This document shows, piece by piece, positions 1 to 10,128 of a stretch of DNA of 64,000 nucleotides. Under the pieces are notes generated by a model. It was not told the origin of the DNA and made no database searches. It saw only the letters and a program-made list of their open reading frames with translations. The DNA is from Acidobacteriaceae bacterium (GTDB lineage Bacteria > Acidobacteriota > Terriglobia > Terriglobales > Acidobacteriaceae). Position numbers and translations under genes: made by a program. Position 1 is the first letter of the stretch; every line of letters starts with the position of its first letter. The DNA is taken from contig DAIDKP010000011.1 of the NCBI GenBank assembly GCA_027449965.1, positions 124,001 through 188,000 of the forward strand. Reading direction: 5' to 3'.

Positions 1-188
1 GCGAGGCAGTATTTTTCTGAGAAAAATAGAGTATGGCATGGTATCCGCAGGACATAGCCGCTCAGAGTTTGCTCGAATGCCTGATGCATGACATTTGTCT
101 GCCTTAGCCCACATCCGTTGGTGAGATTGAATATGCGGTGGATTGCAATCTTGCAAGATTGCAGCTTTGTTTTTTGAATGGAGACTGG

Positions 189-1622
189 ATGCCGGATTCG
201 CGTGTGACTGCTTCTGTGAATATCTGTGTGATCGGCTCAGGCTATGTGGGTCTGGTGGCGGCTGTGTGCTTTGCGGAGATGGGCCACCTCGTGGTCTGCG
301 TGGACAACAACGAAGACAAGGTTGCGCAGCTTCAACGCGGTGAGACGCCGATCTATGAGGCGCAATTGCCGGAGCTGCTGGCGCGTCATCGGAACAAGGG
401 CGTTACGTTCACAACGGATCTGGCAGCGGGGATTCATCCAGCGGAGGCTGTTTTCATTGCGGTGGGAACACCGCAGGGCAACTCAGGTGCGGCGGATCTG
501 TCGTATGTGGAAGCGGTGGTGAGCCAGATTGCGCAGGTAATGAACGGCTACAAGGTGCTGGTGGAAAAGAGCACGGTGCCGGTGTATACAAATGAGTGGA
601 TCACACGTTGTATGCATCGACATGGAGTGGCACCGGAGCAGTTTGATGTGGTTTCCAATCCGGAGTTTCTGCGCGAAGGGACGGCGGTGGGTGATTTTCT
701 GCACCCGGACAGGATTGTGGTGGGCGCAAACAATGAGCGGTCGGCGGATCTGCTGCGGCGGATCTACGCTCCACTGACGGAGGGCCGCTACTATGAGCAG
801 GCGGATGCGTTGCCGGGGCCTTGTTCGGCGGCGGAACCGGCGAAGCTGGTGGTGACCTCGGCGCAAAGCGCGGAGATCATCAAACATGCTTCGAATGCGT
901 TCTTGGCGATGAAGATCTCGTTTATCAACGCGGTCGCGAATCTGGCTGAGTCTGTGGATGCTGACATTGAAGACATCGCGTTGGGCATGGGTCTGGACGC
1001 GCGCGTGGGTCCGCGTTTTCTTCGCGCGGGGTTGGGCTATGGCGGCTCGTGTTTTCCCAAGGATGTGGCTGCGTTTTCCTGGGTGGCGGAGCAGCAGGGA
1101 GTGGATTTTCGTCTATTGAGCGAAGTGAGAAAAATCAACGAGCGGCAGCTTGATCTGTTCTTTGAGAAGATTCACTCGGCACTGTGGACGCTGCGCGGAA
1201 AAAAGATTGCAGCGCTGGGTCTTGCCTTCAAAGCGGACACGGATGACATTCGCGATTCCCCGGCGATTGCGCTGATTCGCCGACTTCTGGACGCCGGAGT
1301 GAAGGTGACGGCGTATGATCCTGCGGCGATGGCGGTGGCGCAGCGAGCGCTGCCCGCATCGGAGTCAATGATGTATGCCGCGGACCCGTATGCAGCAGCC
1401 GAAGATGCCGACGCGCTGGTGATTCTGACGGAGTGGAAGGAGTTTGCTTCGCTGGACCTGCATCGACTGAACCGCGCGCTGAAGTTCCCGATCCTGATCG
1501 ATGGGCGCAACCTCTATTCGCCGACGGTGATGCGGGATAACGGATTTACGTATGTGAGCGTGGGGCGACCGGCGGTCTACGCTTCGACGCAGGGACGTCC
1601 GCGCAGAAACCCGGCCGAGTGA
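189..1622 (+). CDS. ugd: UDP-glucose 6-dehydrogenase
   Basis: Oxidises UDP-glucose to UDP-glucuronate with two NAD+, in the cytoplasm, supplying precursors for surface polysaccharide. The N-terminal Rossmann loop GSGYVG is at residues 16-21, and the [10 protein letters not shown] segment places the catalytic Cys near residue 288. The 477 residues are slightly long for the family because of a C-terminal tail. An upstream GTG at 138 is in frame, but the ATG at 189 follows GGAGACTGG and starts a normal Rossmann N-terminus, so I prefer it. The next gene uses UDP-glucuronate, so the pair probably forms one pathway and transcript. Confidence 0.93.
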   Translation: MPDSRVTASVNICVIGSGYVGLVAAVCFAEMGHLVVCVDNNEDKVAQLQRGETPIYEAQLPELLARHRNKGVTFTTDLAAGIHPAEAVFIAVGTPQGNSGAADLSYVEAVVSQIAQVMNGYKVLVEKSTVPVYTNEWITRCMHRHGVAPEQFDVVSNPEFLREGTAVGDFLHPDRIVVGANNERSADLLRRIYAPLTEGRYYEQADALPGPCSAAEPAKLVVTSAQSAEIIKHASNAFLAMKISFINAVANLAESVDADIEDIALGMGLDARVGPRFLRAGLGYGGSCFPKDVAAFSWVAEQQGVDFRLLSEVRKINERQLDLFFEKIHSALWTLRGKKIAALGLAFKADTDDIRDSPAIALIRRLLDAGVKVTAYDPAAMAVAQRALPASESMMYAADPYAAAEDADALVILTEWKEFASLDLHRLNRALKFPILIDGRNLYSPTVMRDNGFTYVSVGRPAVYASTQGRPRRNPAE

Positions 1623-1707
1623 GGACTGTCTGCGCGCTGCGCAGACGAAGACCAACGCCTGGGCGACGACCGCTCAGGCTGGAAACCGAGATCACGGAGA
1701 TTACGCT

Positions 1708-2640
1708 TTGCCACAACGCGCACTTGTAACGGGAGCTGCAGGATTTCTTGGCTCACACCTGACGGATCGGCTGCTGGCCGAGGGCTTGACTGTAGTGGGA
1801 GTGGACAACTTCTGCACAGGTACGGCGGCGAATCTGGCACACCTGGCGAATGAACCGCGCTTTGCGCTGGAAGAACAGGATATCTGCGAGGCGTTTGACT
1901 GCGGTCCGGTGGATTTTGTCTTCAACATGGCCTCGCCGGCGAGTCCACCGGAGTATCTGCGACTGGCGCTGGAGACGCTGAGCGTTGGATCGAAGGGCAC
2001 GGAAAACGCGCTGGCGATTGCGCACCGATACGGCGCGAGCTTTCTTCACGCCTCAACCTCGGAGTGCTATGGCGATCCGCTGGAACACCCGCAGCGGGAG
2101 ACATATTGGGGCAACGTGAATCCGGTGGGACCGAGGTCAGTGTATGACGAGGCGAAGCGTTTCTCCGAGTCGCTGACGATGGCCTGGCATCGGTATCGCG
2201 GGGTGAATACGCACCTGGTGCGGATCTTCAATACCTATGGGCCGAGGCTGCATCCTTCCGATGGTCGAGTGATCTCGAATTTTGTGATGCAGGCGCTGCG
2301 CGGAGAGCCGCTGACGGTGTATGGCGATGGGAAACAGACGCGCAGTTTCTGCTATGTCTCCGATCTGATTGACGGGATTTACCGGCTGGCGCGGAGCGAG
2401 GAACATATGCCGGTGAATATCGGCAATCCGACGGAGTTTACGATTCTGGAGTGCGCTGAGGCTGTGCTGGAAGTGACCGGATCGAGCAGCACACTGGTCT
2501 ATGCTCCGCTGCCGCAGGACGACCCGACCCGCCGCCGCCCGGAGATTACACGAGCGAGGACGATTCTGGGATGGGAGCCGAAGATCAGCCTGCGCGAAGG
2601 GCTGCGTCTTTCACTGGACTTCTTTCGAGAACGGGTATAG
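1708..2640 (+). CDS. UDP-glucuronate decarboxylase / NAD-dependent sugar epimerase (UDP-xylose synthase-like)
   Basis: Extended short-chain dehydrogenase of 310 residues. The GAAGFLG NAD loop is at residues 9-15, a TSECYGDP segment carries the Ser/Thr of the active site, and the YxxxK pair is near residues 146 and 150. The overall pattern (N-terminal [13 protein letters not shown], later [11 protein letters not shown]) fits UDP-xylose synthases, which convert UDP-glucuronate to UDP-xylose. The start is a TTG with a CGGAG upstream. It lies 85 nt after the UDP-glucose dehydrogenase gene, whose product would be its substrate. A different sugar epimerase activity cannot be ruled out. Confidence 0.85.
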   Translation: MPQRALVTGAAGFLGSHLTDRLLAEGLTVVGVDNFCTGTAANLAHLANEPRFALEEQDICEAFDCGPVDFVFNMASPASPPEYLRLALETLSVGSKGTENALAIAHRYGASFLHASTSECYGDPLEHPQRETYWGNVNPVGPRSVYDEAKRFSESLTMAWHRYRGVNTHLVRIFNTYGPRLHPSDGRVISNFVMQALRGEPLTVYGDGKQTRSFCYVSDLIDGIYRLARSEEHMPVNIGNPTEFTILECAEAVLEVTGSSSTLVYAPLPQDDPTRRRPEITRARTILGWEPKISLREGLRLSLDFFRERV

Positions 2641-2796
2641 CGCGCTTTCGCTTCGGGGGTTTGCGCACGAGATATTCTGGACGCGGGTATCCTGTGGATT
2701 CCGCTTTCGGAAAAGCCATACGCACCGTTGCTCGGCAGTACAGAGAACTGGACATTGCTGGTGCAGGGCCGGTGAAGGGCCGGTGTGAAGTTGCGT

Positions 2797-4212
2797 TCAG
2801 GACGCTGGCGAGCGATGGGCGCGGCTTTGGCGCCGGAGCCAGGCAAAGAGCGGCAGGCCGGCGAGGATGAGCGCTGTGCCCAGGAGCGAGCCGCGAAGAT
2901 TGCCGACAAAGCTGGCGACGAGAACGACGGCGGCACTGACGACAAAGAGAGCCGGGACAAGCGGGTATCCCCAGACGCGATAGGGACGCGCGGCGAGCGG
3001 CTGACGACGTCGATACCAGAAGACAGTGGTGGCGGTGAGCATGTAAAAAAGCCACTCGGCGAAGACGGCCAGCTCGAACAGTTGCTGGAAGCGCCCAAGC
3101 ACGAGCAGCAGCCCTGTGGATAAGGCTGCCTGAACGACGAGTGAAAATGCCGGACTTTGAAAGCGCGGATGGATGGAGGCGAAGCGGCGGAAGAAGAGGC
3201 CATCGCGCGCAGCGGCAAACGGCACACGCGCACCGGACATGATGGTGCCGTTGAGGGTGACGAAGATGCTGAGCGCCATGGCGGCGGCGACCAGGGCGGC
3301 TCCAGCAGGACCGGCGACAACGGCCAGCGCGGCAACGGCGGGCCGAGGCGTGGCGACGATGGCTGAGGCGGGCAGCACGTATTGGATGGCGGCGTTGGTG
3401 GCCATGAAAAGCGCGCCGACCAGGACCAGTCCGCCGATGAGGGCGATGGGTAAGGCGCGCTCCGGACGCTTGACCTCGCCGGCAACCATGGTGAGATCGT
3501 TCCATCCGTCATAGGCCCAGAGGGTGGCGATGAGTGCGATCATAAAGCCCCGGAAGCGCGAGGAGAATCCGGCGTGGACTGCGTGGGTGAGTCCGGTGGA
3601 GAAGTTGGTCCAGGAGCCGCGCGCATAACCAAAGCAGAAAGCAACGACGATGAGGATGAGAATCGCTTTGAGCACAGTGAAGACGACCTGGAAGTCGCCG
3701 GCCTTTTTGATGCCCAGGTAGTTGAGTCCGGTGATGAGCCAGGTGACGGCGATGGCGAAGACCTGAGACCAGGCGACGGGCAGCGGACCGCCGAGAGCAC
3801 GGGCATCGAGCCAGTGAAAGGCGGCAAAGATGCCGAGCGTGCGAGCGAGGCCGGTGGTGACGGAGGCGATGGAGGCAGGCTTGGCGACGGCAAACCAGGT
3901 CCACATGTAGAGAAAGCCCGTGCGATCGCCATACGCACCTCGAAGATAGATGTATTCGCCGCCGGCGTAGGGCATCATGGCACCAAGTTCGGCGTAGGTC
4001 ATGGCACCAAAAAGCGAGAGAAGACCCCCGACGATCCATGCGGCGTAGACAAGCGCGGAAGAGCCGACGGCGGCCATCATCTCCGTGGGGACGAGAAAGA
4101 TTCCACTGCCGATGATGGTGCCGACGACGATGGCCGTTGCGTGCGGCGTGCCGAGCACGCGAGGAAGAGTGGCCGCGCCGGAATCGCCTGGAGTGGAGTT
4201 GCCGAGGGTCAT
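2797..4212 (-). CDS. APC-family amino acid permease
   Basis: Inner-membrane amino-acid/polyamine transporter of 471 residues with about 12 hydrophobic segments. The first helix carries the GTIIGSGIFLVP signature typical of APC transporters, and a YAELGAMMPYAGGEYIYLR stretch, also typical, follows helix 2. The substrate is unknown; LAT/SteT-like exchangers have similar motifs. The ATG at 4212 is preferred over a TTG two codons upstream; no Shine-Dalgarno is visible. It is convergent with the sugar-nucleotide gene at 2640 and codirectional with, but 45 nt beyond, the protease gene. Confidence 0.85.
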   Translation of the reverse strand: MTLGNSTPGDSGAATLPRVLGTPHATAIVVGTIIGSGIFLVPTEMMAAVGSSALVYAAWIVGGLLSLFGAMTYAELGAMMPYAGGEYIYLRGAYGDRTGFLYMWTWFAVAKPASIASVTTGLARTLGIFAAFHWLDARALGGPLPVAWSQVFAIAVTWLITGLNYLGIKKAGDFQVVFTVLKAILILIVVAFCFGYARGSWTNFSTGLTHAVHAGFSSRFRGFMIALIATLWAYDGWNDLTMVAGEVKRPERALPIALIGGLVLVGALFMATNAAIQYVLPASAIVATPRPAVAALAVVAGPAGAALVAAAMALSIFVTLNGTIMSGARVPFAAARDGLFFRRFASIHPRFQSPAFSLVVQAALSTGLLLVLGRFQQLFELAVFAEWLFYMLTATTVFWYRRRQPLAARPYRVWGYPLVPALFVVSAAVVLVASFVGNLRGSLLGTALILAGLPLFAWLRRQSRAHRSPAS

Positions 4213-4257
4213 TTTCAAGAGCGTACCACGCAGGCGCGGCGAAGATGGGGCGAGGAT

Positions 4258-5205
4258 TTACTGCAGGCGATCCAGATGACGGAAACCGCCAGACTGAACG
4301 AACATGGCAGCAAAGAGCAGGAAGTTGTAGCTGGCGTGGACGAGCATACTGGCTGCCAGGGATCGAGTGCGAAGGCGTACCGCGCAAAGCACCAGACTGA
4401 CACCGTAGAGGAGGCTGAGCGGACCCCAGGCGTGGCTGACCTGAGCGGCGTGCATGAGGGCAAACGGGACGCTGGCACCGAGTGCGGCGAAGATCATTGC
4501 GCCGGTGCCCCAGACGGGAAATTCCTGATCATCGACGCCGCGCGAGACGCGACCGGTGAGGCGCTCGGAGGCCCACTCCCACGCAGTGGCGAGAGCCGGA
4601 ACGAGGAATCCGCGAAAGATCATCTCCTCAAAGAACGGCGCGGCGGTGACACCAAAGGCAAAAAGCAGCCAGGCGTCGGCGGGGTTGGTGAACATCTTGT
4701 CGATGGGTGCGTGCTGGGGAAACGGCAGCAGCGCGTTGCCGAGGGCGGCCATGACGTCGCAGGCGACAGCGACGAGCACGAGGCGGGCAGCGAGGCGCGC
4801 GGCGATGCGAGGACGCCACTGCAACCCCTCCATGAGGCTGCGGCCCCACATGGTGCGATAGATGGGCAGGGCGGCAACCAGCGCAACGGCGTAGATGCCC
4901 AACTGCGAGCCGAGGGCGACGCGGGTATTGAGGAGCAGACGTGCAGGATCGCTCCATCCAAACCAGTGAAGTTTGAGCGCGATGCCGATCAAGCCGATCA
5001 TGGCCACCAGGCCCATGCCCAGAAGCAACAGAAAGACCATGGCGTCGGCGGCGTTGGGAATGCGATGGACGGGCGGCTGGTAGCTGAACCAGATATCGGC
5101 GACAGGCTCGGCTGACTCAGATGGCTCTGTTTGCCGGGCTGGCTGGGCGAACTCTGCCGCACGATCGCTGTTCGGGCCAGTCTCGAAGTCGTCTGCGTTG
5201 CTCAT
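4258..5205 (-). CDS. CPBP-family intramembrane metalloprotease (CAAX-protease-like)
   Basis: Predicted polytopic membrane protein of 315 residues with the CPBP/Abi signature: a FEExxFRG-like motif (FFEEMIFRG, residues about 190-198) followed by downstream conserved His residues ([10 protein letters not shown]). Relatives are glutamate-dependent intramembrane proteases used for prenyl-protein processing or bacteriocin immunity; the substrate here is unknown. Its start overlaps the uvrA stop by 4 nt (ATGA arrangement), so it is very likely translationally coupled to uvrA, although no functional link is evident. Confidence 0.83.
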   Translation of the reverse strand: MSNADDFETGPNSDRAAEFAQPARQTEPSESAEPVADIWFSYQPPVHRIPNAADAMVFLLLLGMGLVAMIGLIGIALKLHWFGWSDPARLLLNTRVALGSQLGIYAVALVAALPIYRTMWGRSLMEGLQWRPRIAARLAARLVLVAVACDVMAALGNALLPFPQHAPIDKMFTNPADAWLLFAFGVTAAPFFEEMIFRGFLVPALATAWEWASERLTGRVSRGVDDQEFPVWGTGAMIFAALGASVPFALMHAAQVSHAWGPLSLLYGVSLVLCAVRLRTRSLAASMLVHASYNFLLFAAMFVQSGGFRHLDRLQ

Positions 5206-8200
5206 GCTGTGCCCTTTGCCGGTTTGCCGGCGGTGATTGCTTCGACTTTGCCTGTGGTTTTGGGAGTCTTTTTTGCGCTGGAGCTGGATTTTGCGCGGGT
5301 TTTTGTGCCGGTTTTTGTGTCGGATTTGGAACTGGATTTTCGGGATTTTGAGGCGGCTTGCGGCGAGTCGGCAAGCGGCTCGGTCGCCAGCGGCTCATCG
5401 GTGATGAACCGAGGCGCGCCGTGCTGTGAAAAGAATTTCTGCAGGAACGCGCCGGTGTGAGATTGCGGACAGGCGGCGACGGCAAGCGGACGCCCCTCGG
5501 CGACAAGAAGACCGCCGCCTGAACCACCCTCCGGACCCATATCGATGATCCAGTCGGCATTGCGGATGACGTCGAGGTTGTGCTCGATCATGACGACGGA
5601 GTTGCCGTGGTCGGTGAGCCGGTGGAGCACCTCGAGGAGTTTGCGAACGTCGTCGAAGTGAAGGCCGGTGGTTGGCTCATCCAGCAGATACAGGGTGCGA
5701 CCGGTCTGGCGCTTGGAAAGTTCGCGAGCGAGCTTCATGCGCTGGGCTTCACCGCCGGAGAGCGTGGTGGCGCTTTGGCCGAGATGGACGTATCCAAGAC
5801 CGACATCGACGAGCGTTTGCAGCTTGACGCGCAGCAGCGGCACGTCGGTGAAGACGCTGAGCGCGTCTTCGATGGTGAGGTCGAGTACATCGGCGATGGA
5901 GTAGCCGTTGAATTTGACGGCGAGCGTCTCCTGGTTGTAACGCTTGCCGCCGCAGACCTCGCACTGGACATAGACATCGGGGAGGAAGTTCATCTCGATG
6001 CGGCGCTGGCCGTCGCCCTCGCAGGCTTCGCAACGACCGCCGACGACGTTGAAGCTGAAGCGTCCGGCTTTGTAGCCGCGCTCGCGAGACTCCGGCAGCA
6101 TGGCGAAGAGATCGCGCAGCGGGGAGAACAATTGGGTGTAGGTAGCGGGATTGGAGCGGGGCGTGCGCCCGATGGGAGACTGATCGATGCGAATGACCTT
6201 GTCGATCTGTTCGGCGCCGTCGAGGGCGTCATGATTGCCCGGCTCTTCGCGTGAGCCGTAGATGGCGCGGGCCAGAGAGCGATAGAGGATGTCGTTGACG
6301 AGAGTGCTTTTTCCACTGCCGCTGACGCCGGTGACGACCGTCATGACGCCGAGCGGGAAGCGCACGGTGACGTCGCGCAGATTGTGTTCGCGGGCACCGT
6401 GGATGGTGATCGATCGACCGGTGAGGCGGCGCGGCTGCTCTCGATGGAGGATGGTTTTCCTGCCGCTGAGATACTGGCCGGTGAGCGAGTCGGGCGCGGT
6501 CATGATCTGCTGTGGAGTTCCCTCGGCGATGAGATCACCGCCAAGCCTGCCTGCTCCAGGACCAAGGTCGAGAACGTAGTCGGCGGCGCGGATGGTATCT
6601 TCATCGTGCTCGACGACGAGGACGGTGTTGCCGAGATCGCGGAGGCGGATGAGCGCTTCAATGAGGCGCTGATTGTCCCGCTGGTGCAGCCCGATGGAAG
6701 GCTCGTCGAGGACGTAGAGAACGCCGCGGAGTCGAGAGCCGATCTGTGTGGCGAGACGGATGCGCTGGCCTTCGCCGCCGCTGATGGTGGCCGCACTGCG
6801 GTCGAGCGTGAGATAGCCGAGGCCGACGCCGACGAGAAACTCCAGCCGTTCGACGACCTCGCGCCGGATGCGCTCGGCGACGAGAGCTTCGCGGGAGGAA
6901 AACTGCAAAGCGCGCGCGGCTTCGACGGCCTGCTCGAGCGGCAGTGCGGTGAAGGCTCCGATGGACCGCTCGCCGACGGTGACGGCGAGCGACTCCGGAC
7001 GGAGGCGGTGGCCGCCACAGGCGCGACAAAGCGAGGCAGTCATGTAGCCCATCATGGTCTCGCGATAGGCTTCGCTTTTGACGTCTTCCAGGCTTTCGCG
7101 CAGGTACTCGAGAATGCCGTGAAAACCGGTTCGCGCGCTCTCGCCGCGCGGAGGACCGTAGACCAGGATGTGCTGGTGTTTGTTGGGAAGCTGGTCAAAG
7201 GGCTGCTTGAGGTCGATGCCGTATTGGCGGGCGGCCAGATGAAGCAACTTGAGCAGATATTGCGACGACGATCCAGGGCCGAGGCCGCCATCGAGCAGCG
7301 GTTTGGACCAGTCGACGATGACTTTGGCGGGATCGAAATCGTAGAGCGAGCCGAGGCCGTGACACTCCTCGCAGGCGCCATAGGTGGAGTTGAAGCTGAA
7401 GCTTCGCGGTTCGAGTTTGGGCACGTCAAGGCCACAGTCCGGACAGGCCATGGAGGTGGAAAACAACTGCTCCTCGCGGCGCTCGCCGGTACCCGTGGCG
7501 ACGATGACCAGTCCGGCGGCCATCTGCAGGGCGCGGCTGATGGCGGTATCCAGACGCTTCTCAGAGCCGGGCTTGAGCGCAATGCGGTCGATAACGGCTT
7601 CAATGGTGTGATTCTTGCGTCGGTCGAGCAGGATGGTCTCGGTGAGGTCGCGCAACTCACCGTCGATGCGCGCGCGAAAGCCCTGCTGGTCGAGTTCTTC
7701 GAGCAGTTCACGGAACTCGCCCTTGCGCCCACGCACGACGGGGGCCATGACGGTGACGCGAAGAGCTTCTCCACTGGAGACGCCCATGGCCAGCACGCGC
7801 TGTACGATCTGCTCGGCGGTCTGGCGCTGGATGGGCCTGCCGCATTGCGGGCAGTGAGGCACGCCGACCGAAGCGTAGAGCAGGCGGAGATAGTCGTAGA
7901 CTTCGGTGATGGTGCCGACGGTGGAGCGGGGGCTGCGGCTGGTGGTCTTCTGCTCGATGGAGATGGCCGGACTGAGGCCTTCGATGGAATCGACATCGGG
8001 GCGCTCGATCTGATCGAGAAACTGGCGGGCATAGGCGGAAAGCGTTTCGACGTAACGCCGCTGTCCCTCGGCGTAGATGGTGTCAAATGCCAGTGAACTC
8101 TTGCCCGAGCCAGAGAGTCCCGTGACGACGGTGAGCGCGTTGCGTGGAATGCGCACTGTGATGTCGCGCAGGTTATGCTGCCGCGCACCTCTCACCGTGA

Positions 8201-8216
8201 TGTGCGTGATGCTCAT
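5202..8216 (-). CDS. uvrA: Excinuclease ABC subunit A
   Basis: DNA-damage recognition ATPase of nucleotide excision repair. The 1,004 residues have two ABC ATPase halves with Walker A motifs GLSGSGKSS (near residue 35) and GVSGSGKST (second half), two ABC signature segments ([12 protein letters not shown] and [12 protein letters not shown]), and CxxC pairs for the zinc modules, including CEAC...CEVC in the C-terminal half. Translation is set at [10 protein letters not shown], the normal UvrA N-terminus; the frame stays open for 45 more codons upstream. A Ser/Lys/Thr-rich tail of about 60 residues follows the last conserved domain and is unusual. The downstream protease gene overlaps by 4 nt. 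Confidence 0.97.
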   Translation of the reverse strand: MSITHITVRGARQHNLRDITVRIPRNALTVVTGLSGSGKSSLAFDTIYAEGQRRYVETLSAYARQFLDQIERPDVDSIEGLSPAISIEQKTTSRSPRSTVGTITEVYDYLRLLYASVGVPHCPQCGRPIQRQTAEQIVQRVLAMGVSSGEALRVTVMAPVVRGRKGEFRELLEELDQQGFRARIDGELRDLTETILLDRRKNHTIEAVIDRIALKPGSEKRLDTAISRALQMAAGLVIVATGTGERREEQLFSTSMACPDCGLDVPKLEPRSFSFNSTYGACEECHGLGSLYDFDPAKVIVDWSKPLLDGGLGPGSSSQYLLKLLHLAARQYGIDLKQPFDQLPNKHQHILVYGPPRGESARTGFHGILEYLRESLEDVKSEAYRETMMGYMTASLCRACGGHRLRPESLAVTVGERSIGAFTALPLEQAVEAARALQFSSREALVAERIRREVVERLEFLVGVGLGYLTLDRSAATISGGEGQRIRLATQIGSRLRGVLYVLDEPSIGLHQRDNQRLIEALIRLRDLGNTVLVVEHDEDTIRAADYVLDLGPGAGRLGGDLIAEGTPQQIMTAPDSLTGQYLSGRKTILHREQPRRLTGRSITIHGAREHNLRDVTVRFPLGVMTVVTGVSGSGKSTLVNDILYRSLARAIYGSREEPGNHDALDGAEQIDKVIRIDQSPIGRTPRSNPATYTQLFSPLRDLFAMLPESRERGYKAGRFSFNVVGGRCEACEGDGQRRIEMNFLPDVYVQCEVCGGKRYNQETLAVKFNGYSIADVLDLTIEDALSVFTDVPLLRVKLQTLVDVGLGYVHLGQSATTLSGGEAQRMKLARELSKRQTGRTLYLLDEPTTGLHFDDVRKLLEVLHRLTDHGNSVVMIEHNLDVIRNADWIIDMGPEGGSGGGLLVAEGRPLAVAACPQSHTGAFLQKFFSQHGAPRFITDEPLATEPLADSPQAASKSRKSSSKSDTKTGTKTRAKSSSSAKKTPKTTGKVEAITAGKPAKGTA

Positions 8217-8328
8217 CGCTGGCCTCGATCGCCGCAAATGCTGCGGACATGAGTTTTCCTCTGGAAGAGTTTCATTGACTGCGGCCGCTTGGTACTGTGA
8301 GGACCGTTCCGGGAAGAAGCTCACAGGT

Positions 8329-8358
8329 ATTCTATTTGCCAACACCTGCACTCACCAA
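8329..8358 (-). promoter_or_regulatory. Candidate sigma-70 promoter of uvrA
   Basis: On the minus strand, TTGGTG (8358-8353) and TAGAAT (8334-8329) are separated by 18 nt, about 113 nt upstream of the uvrA start. Box match and spacing are reasonable. I could not recognise a LexA operator overlapping it. Confidence 0.3.
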
Positions 8359-8462
8359 TTTCTGCGCATTCTCTGCGACAATCCACTTGTTGGTTATCAA
8401 AACGGCTTTCGCCCTCCCCCAGTCTTTCCCCGGGCGAGTTGCCGATCAGGAGTTGTGTCGCC

Positions 8463-8633
8463 ATGCAGAACACCCTCAGCCTTGTGATGCTTCTATGCGC
8501 CATCCTTGCCTCTCTGGGCTTCGGTGTGTTCACGGCATATGCGATTTGCCGGCTGGGATTTCTGGCCATGCATCGGCACGCCTCGCGCACCGCCGACACA
8601 CCTGCACCACGGCTGGCGCAGATCTGGAAATAA
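8463..8633 (+). CDS. Small single-pass membrane protein, unknown function
   Basis: A 56-residue protein starting at an ATG preceded by CAGGAG at a suitable distance. Residues about 3-35 are strongly hydrophobic (Leu/Ala/Ile/Val with Gly), forming one likely membrane segment, followed by a basic His/Arg-containing tail. It is divergent from uvrA and stands alone. The frame also opens further upstream at a GTG (8439), but the Shine-Dalgarno supports the ATG. No family recognised; a real gene is likely given the RBS and clear membrane-protein pattern. Confidence 0.5.
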   Translation: MQNTLSLVMLLCAILASLGFGVFTAYAICRLGFLAMHRHASRTADTPAPRLAQIWK

Positions 8634-8740
8634 CCCGGTTGACGGCAAATACGCTGCCCTGGCAAACGCACAAAAAAAGCGCAGACAACGGCTGGATAGT
8701 GCCACGACACCCGTAAGACACCGGTGCTGGCACGGCCTGA

Positions 8741-8766
8741 GTTGTAGACCGGGGTTGTAGGCCGGG
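8741..8766. repeat. Tandem 13-bp direct repeat
   Basis: GTTGTAG(A/G)CCGGG occurs twice head to tail with one mismatch, in the 193-nt space between the small membrane protein and the convergent GH130 gene. Role unknown; it is not palindromic and has no T-run, so it does not look like a terminator. Confidence 0.5.
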
Positions 8767-8826
8767 TGGTTGCTGCTGCGTGTGGTTCACAACCCATGCC
8801 GCGAAGGTTGGGGTGGGAGCCGTGCA

Positions 8827-10059
8827 TTACTGCCGGGCGGGTTGCCGGGGCGCGACGGCGACGGCGACAAACGAGTCCGCACTGCCGTAGTAGAGAAACC
8901 AGCGATGATGAAACGCGACAAGTCCTTCAGCGAAGGTGGTTCCGGCGATGTATTGGCCGCTGCGTTCCCAGGACTGCTGCGGAAAAAGCACCGGCTCATC
9001 CAGCCGAGCGAGTAGGTGCGCCGGGTTGGCAGCGGAAAAGAGCGCTTCACCGACGGCGTAGGCTCCGGGAGCAAGGACCGGCCGGAGTCGTGGGTTGGCG
9101 ATCGGTGAGGCAAGAGGGATCGTCGTGGCGCCGTTTTTGCCGTTGTAAAGCAGGACGATGCCGTGATGCGTGAGGATAGGCGGCGGACCGACCTCCGGGA
9201 AGCCACTGTCGAAGTGGCCGGGGCGGTCGTGGAGCAGGACGAGCGGGTGGCCGGTTTGCGCGGCGGGGTCTGCTGCTGGCAGCGTGGCGACTGGCGGCGC
9301 GGATTCTTTGACCGGTGATGCTTCCACCGGCGTCCAGTGGATGAGATCGTTGGACCAGGCGAGACGAATCTGAATCTCGCCCCAATACATCCAGAAGTGG
9401 CCGTGGAGTCGGGCAGCGATCAGGTGGCCGTGATGCAGGCGGGTGAGGATGCCCCCGGATTTGTACAGAAGATGGGCGTACGGGCCGGTGGTGCCAAGCG
9501 CGGGGCCGTATTTGGTCCAGTGGTGGAGGTCGCGCGAGGCGGCGACGCCGATGGTGTAGGTTTGCCGATTCCACTGGGTGTAGGTGAGGATATAGCGACC
9601 GTCGGGTGCCTGGACGAGGCGTGGGTCTTCTACGCCGCCGGGCCATTCGCGAGACTGCTGCGCGTCGGGCGCGGGCGTGAAGACGGGTGCAGGCAGCGCG
9701 CGGAAGTGGAGGCCATCGCGGGAGACGGCGAGGCCGAGTCGCGAGGTGTGCATACCGATCTGCATGGAACCGGAGTTGTCTTCAGCGCGGTAGAGGACGT
9801 AGACCTGGCCGTGGCGGACGATGGCGGCGGGATTGAAGGTGTTGAGCGCCTGCCAGTGGACTTCGCGGTGGAGGATGGGATCGTCGAAGACGGATTGCGG
9901 GTTGGGCTTGAGGATGGGCGCGGCCGCTGCTGAGGCAACAGGCCGCGTGAATGGACCGATGGCCCAGGCTGGAAGCTGCGCCGAAGCCGAACGCGCAGGA
10001 AGCAGAAACAGCAGGAGAGCGAGCTGGAAGATGAGCGCAAAACGATGTCGGAAGTTCAT
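8827..10059 (-). CDS. Secreted GH130-like glycoside phosphorylase/hydrolase
   Basis: A 410-residue five-bladed beta-propeller-type protein. An N-terminal signal peptide (RHRF, hydrophobic Leu/Phe core, cleavage after ASA near residue 27) predicts export. The GGVEDPRL segment near residues 140-147 matches the conserved EDPR of GH130 enzymes, with repeated blade motifs (YVLYRAED, YILTYTQW, ATSIDLHHW-like) around it. Family members act on beta-mannosides, mostly as phosphorylases; exported members may be hydrolases, since phosphate and the cytoplasm are absent. Start supported by CAGGAG upstream. The substrate is not deducible, and a related GH43/GH32-like propeller is a less likely alternative. 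Confidence 0.7.
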   Translation of the reverse strand: MNFRHRFALIFQLALLLFLLPARSASAQLPAWAIGPFTRPVASAAAAPILKPNPQSVFDDPILHREVHWQALNTFNPAAIVRHGQVYVLYRAEDNSGSMQIGMHTSRLGLAVSRDGLHFRALPAPVFTPAPDAQQSREWPGGVEDPRLVQAPDGRYILTYTQWNRQTYTIGVAASRDLHHWTKYGPALGTTGPYAHLLYKSGGILTRLHHGHLIAARLHGHFWMYWGEIQIRLAWSNDLIHWTPVEASPVKESAPPVATLPAADPAAQTGHPLVLLHDRPGHFDSGFPEVGPPPILTHHGIVLLYNGKNGATTIPLASPIANPRLRPVLAPGAYAVGEALFSAANPAHLLARLDEPVLFPQQSWERSGQYIAGTTFAEGLVAFHHRWFLYYGSADSFVAVAVAPRQPARQ

Positions 10060-10128
10060 ACGCTGGCTCCTGAAGTTCAGCCTGAAGAGCGGTTTCGAAT
10101 GGAGTGTGGAATGCAGTTTGTGATGGAG

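Noticed and set aside
1..188. A short ATTTTTC-tga-GAAAAAT hairpin at 10-28 as a terminator
   Set aside because: The stem is all A-T apart from one pair and has no T-run; likely chance.
3574..5115. A 513-codon plus-strand open frame opposite the permease and protease genes
   Set aside because: It lies wholly antisense to two well-supported membrane-protein genes, is highly charged (Glu/Gly/Asp) as expected from reverse-complement codons of hydrophobic genes, and shows no domain.
6384..8096. A 570-codon plus-strand frame antisense to uvrA
   Set aside because: It shadows the conserved UvrA ATPase; frame openness follows from high G+C third positions of uvrA.
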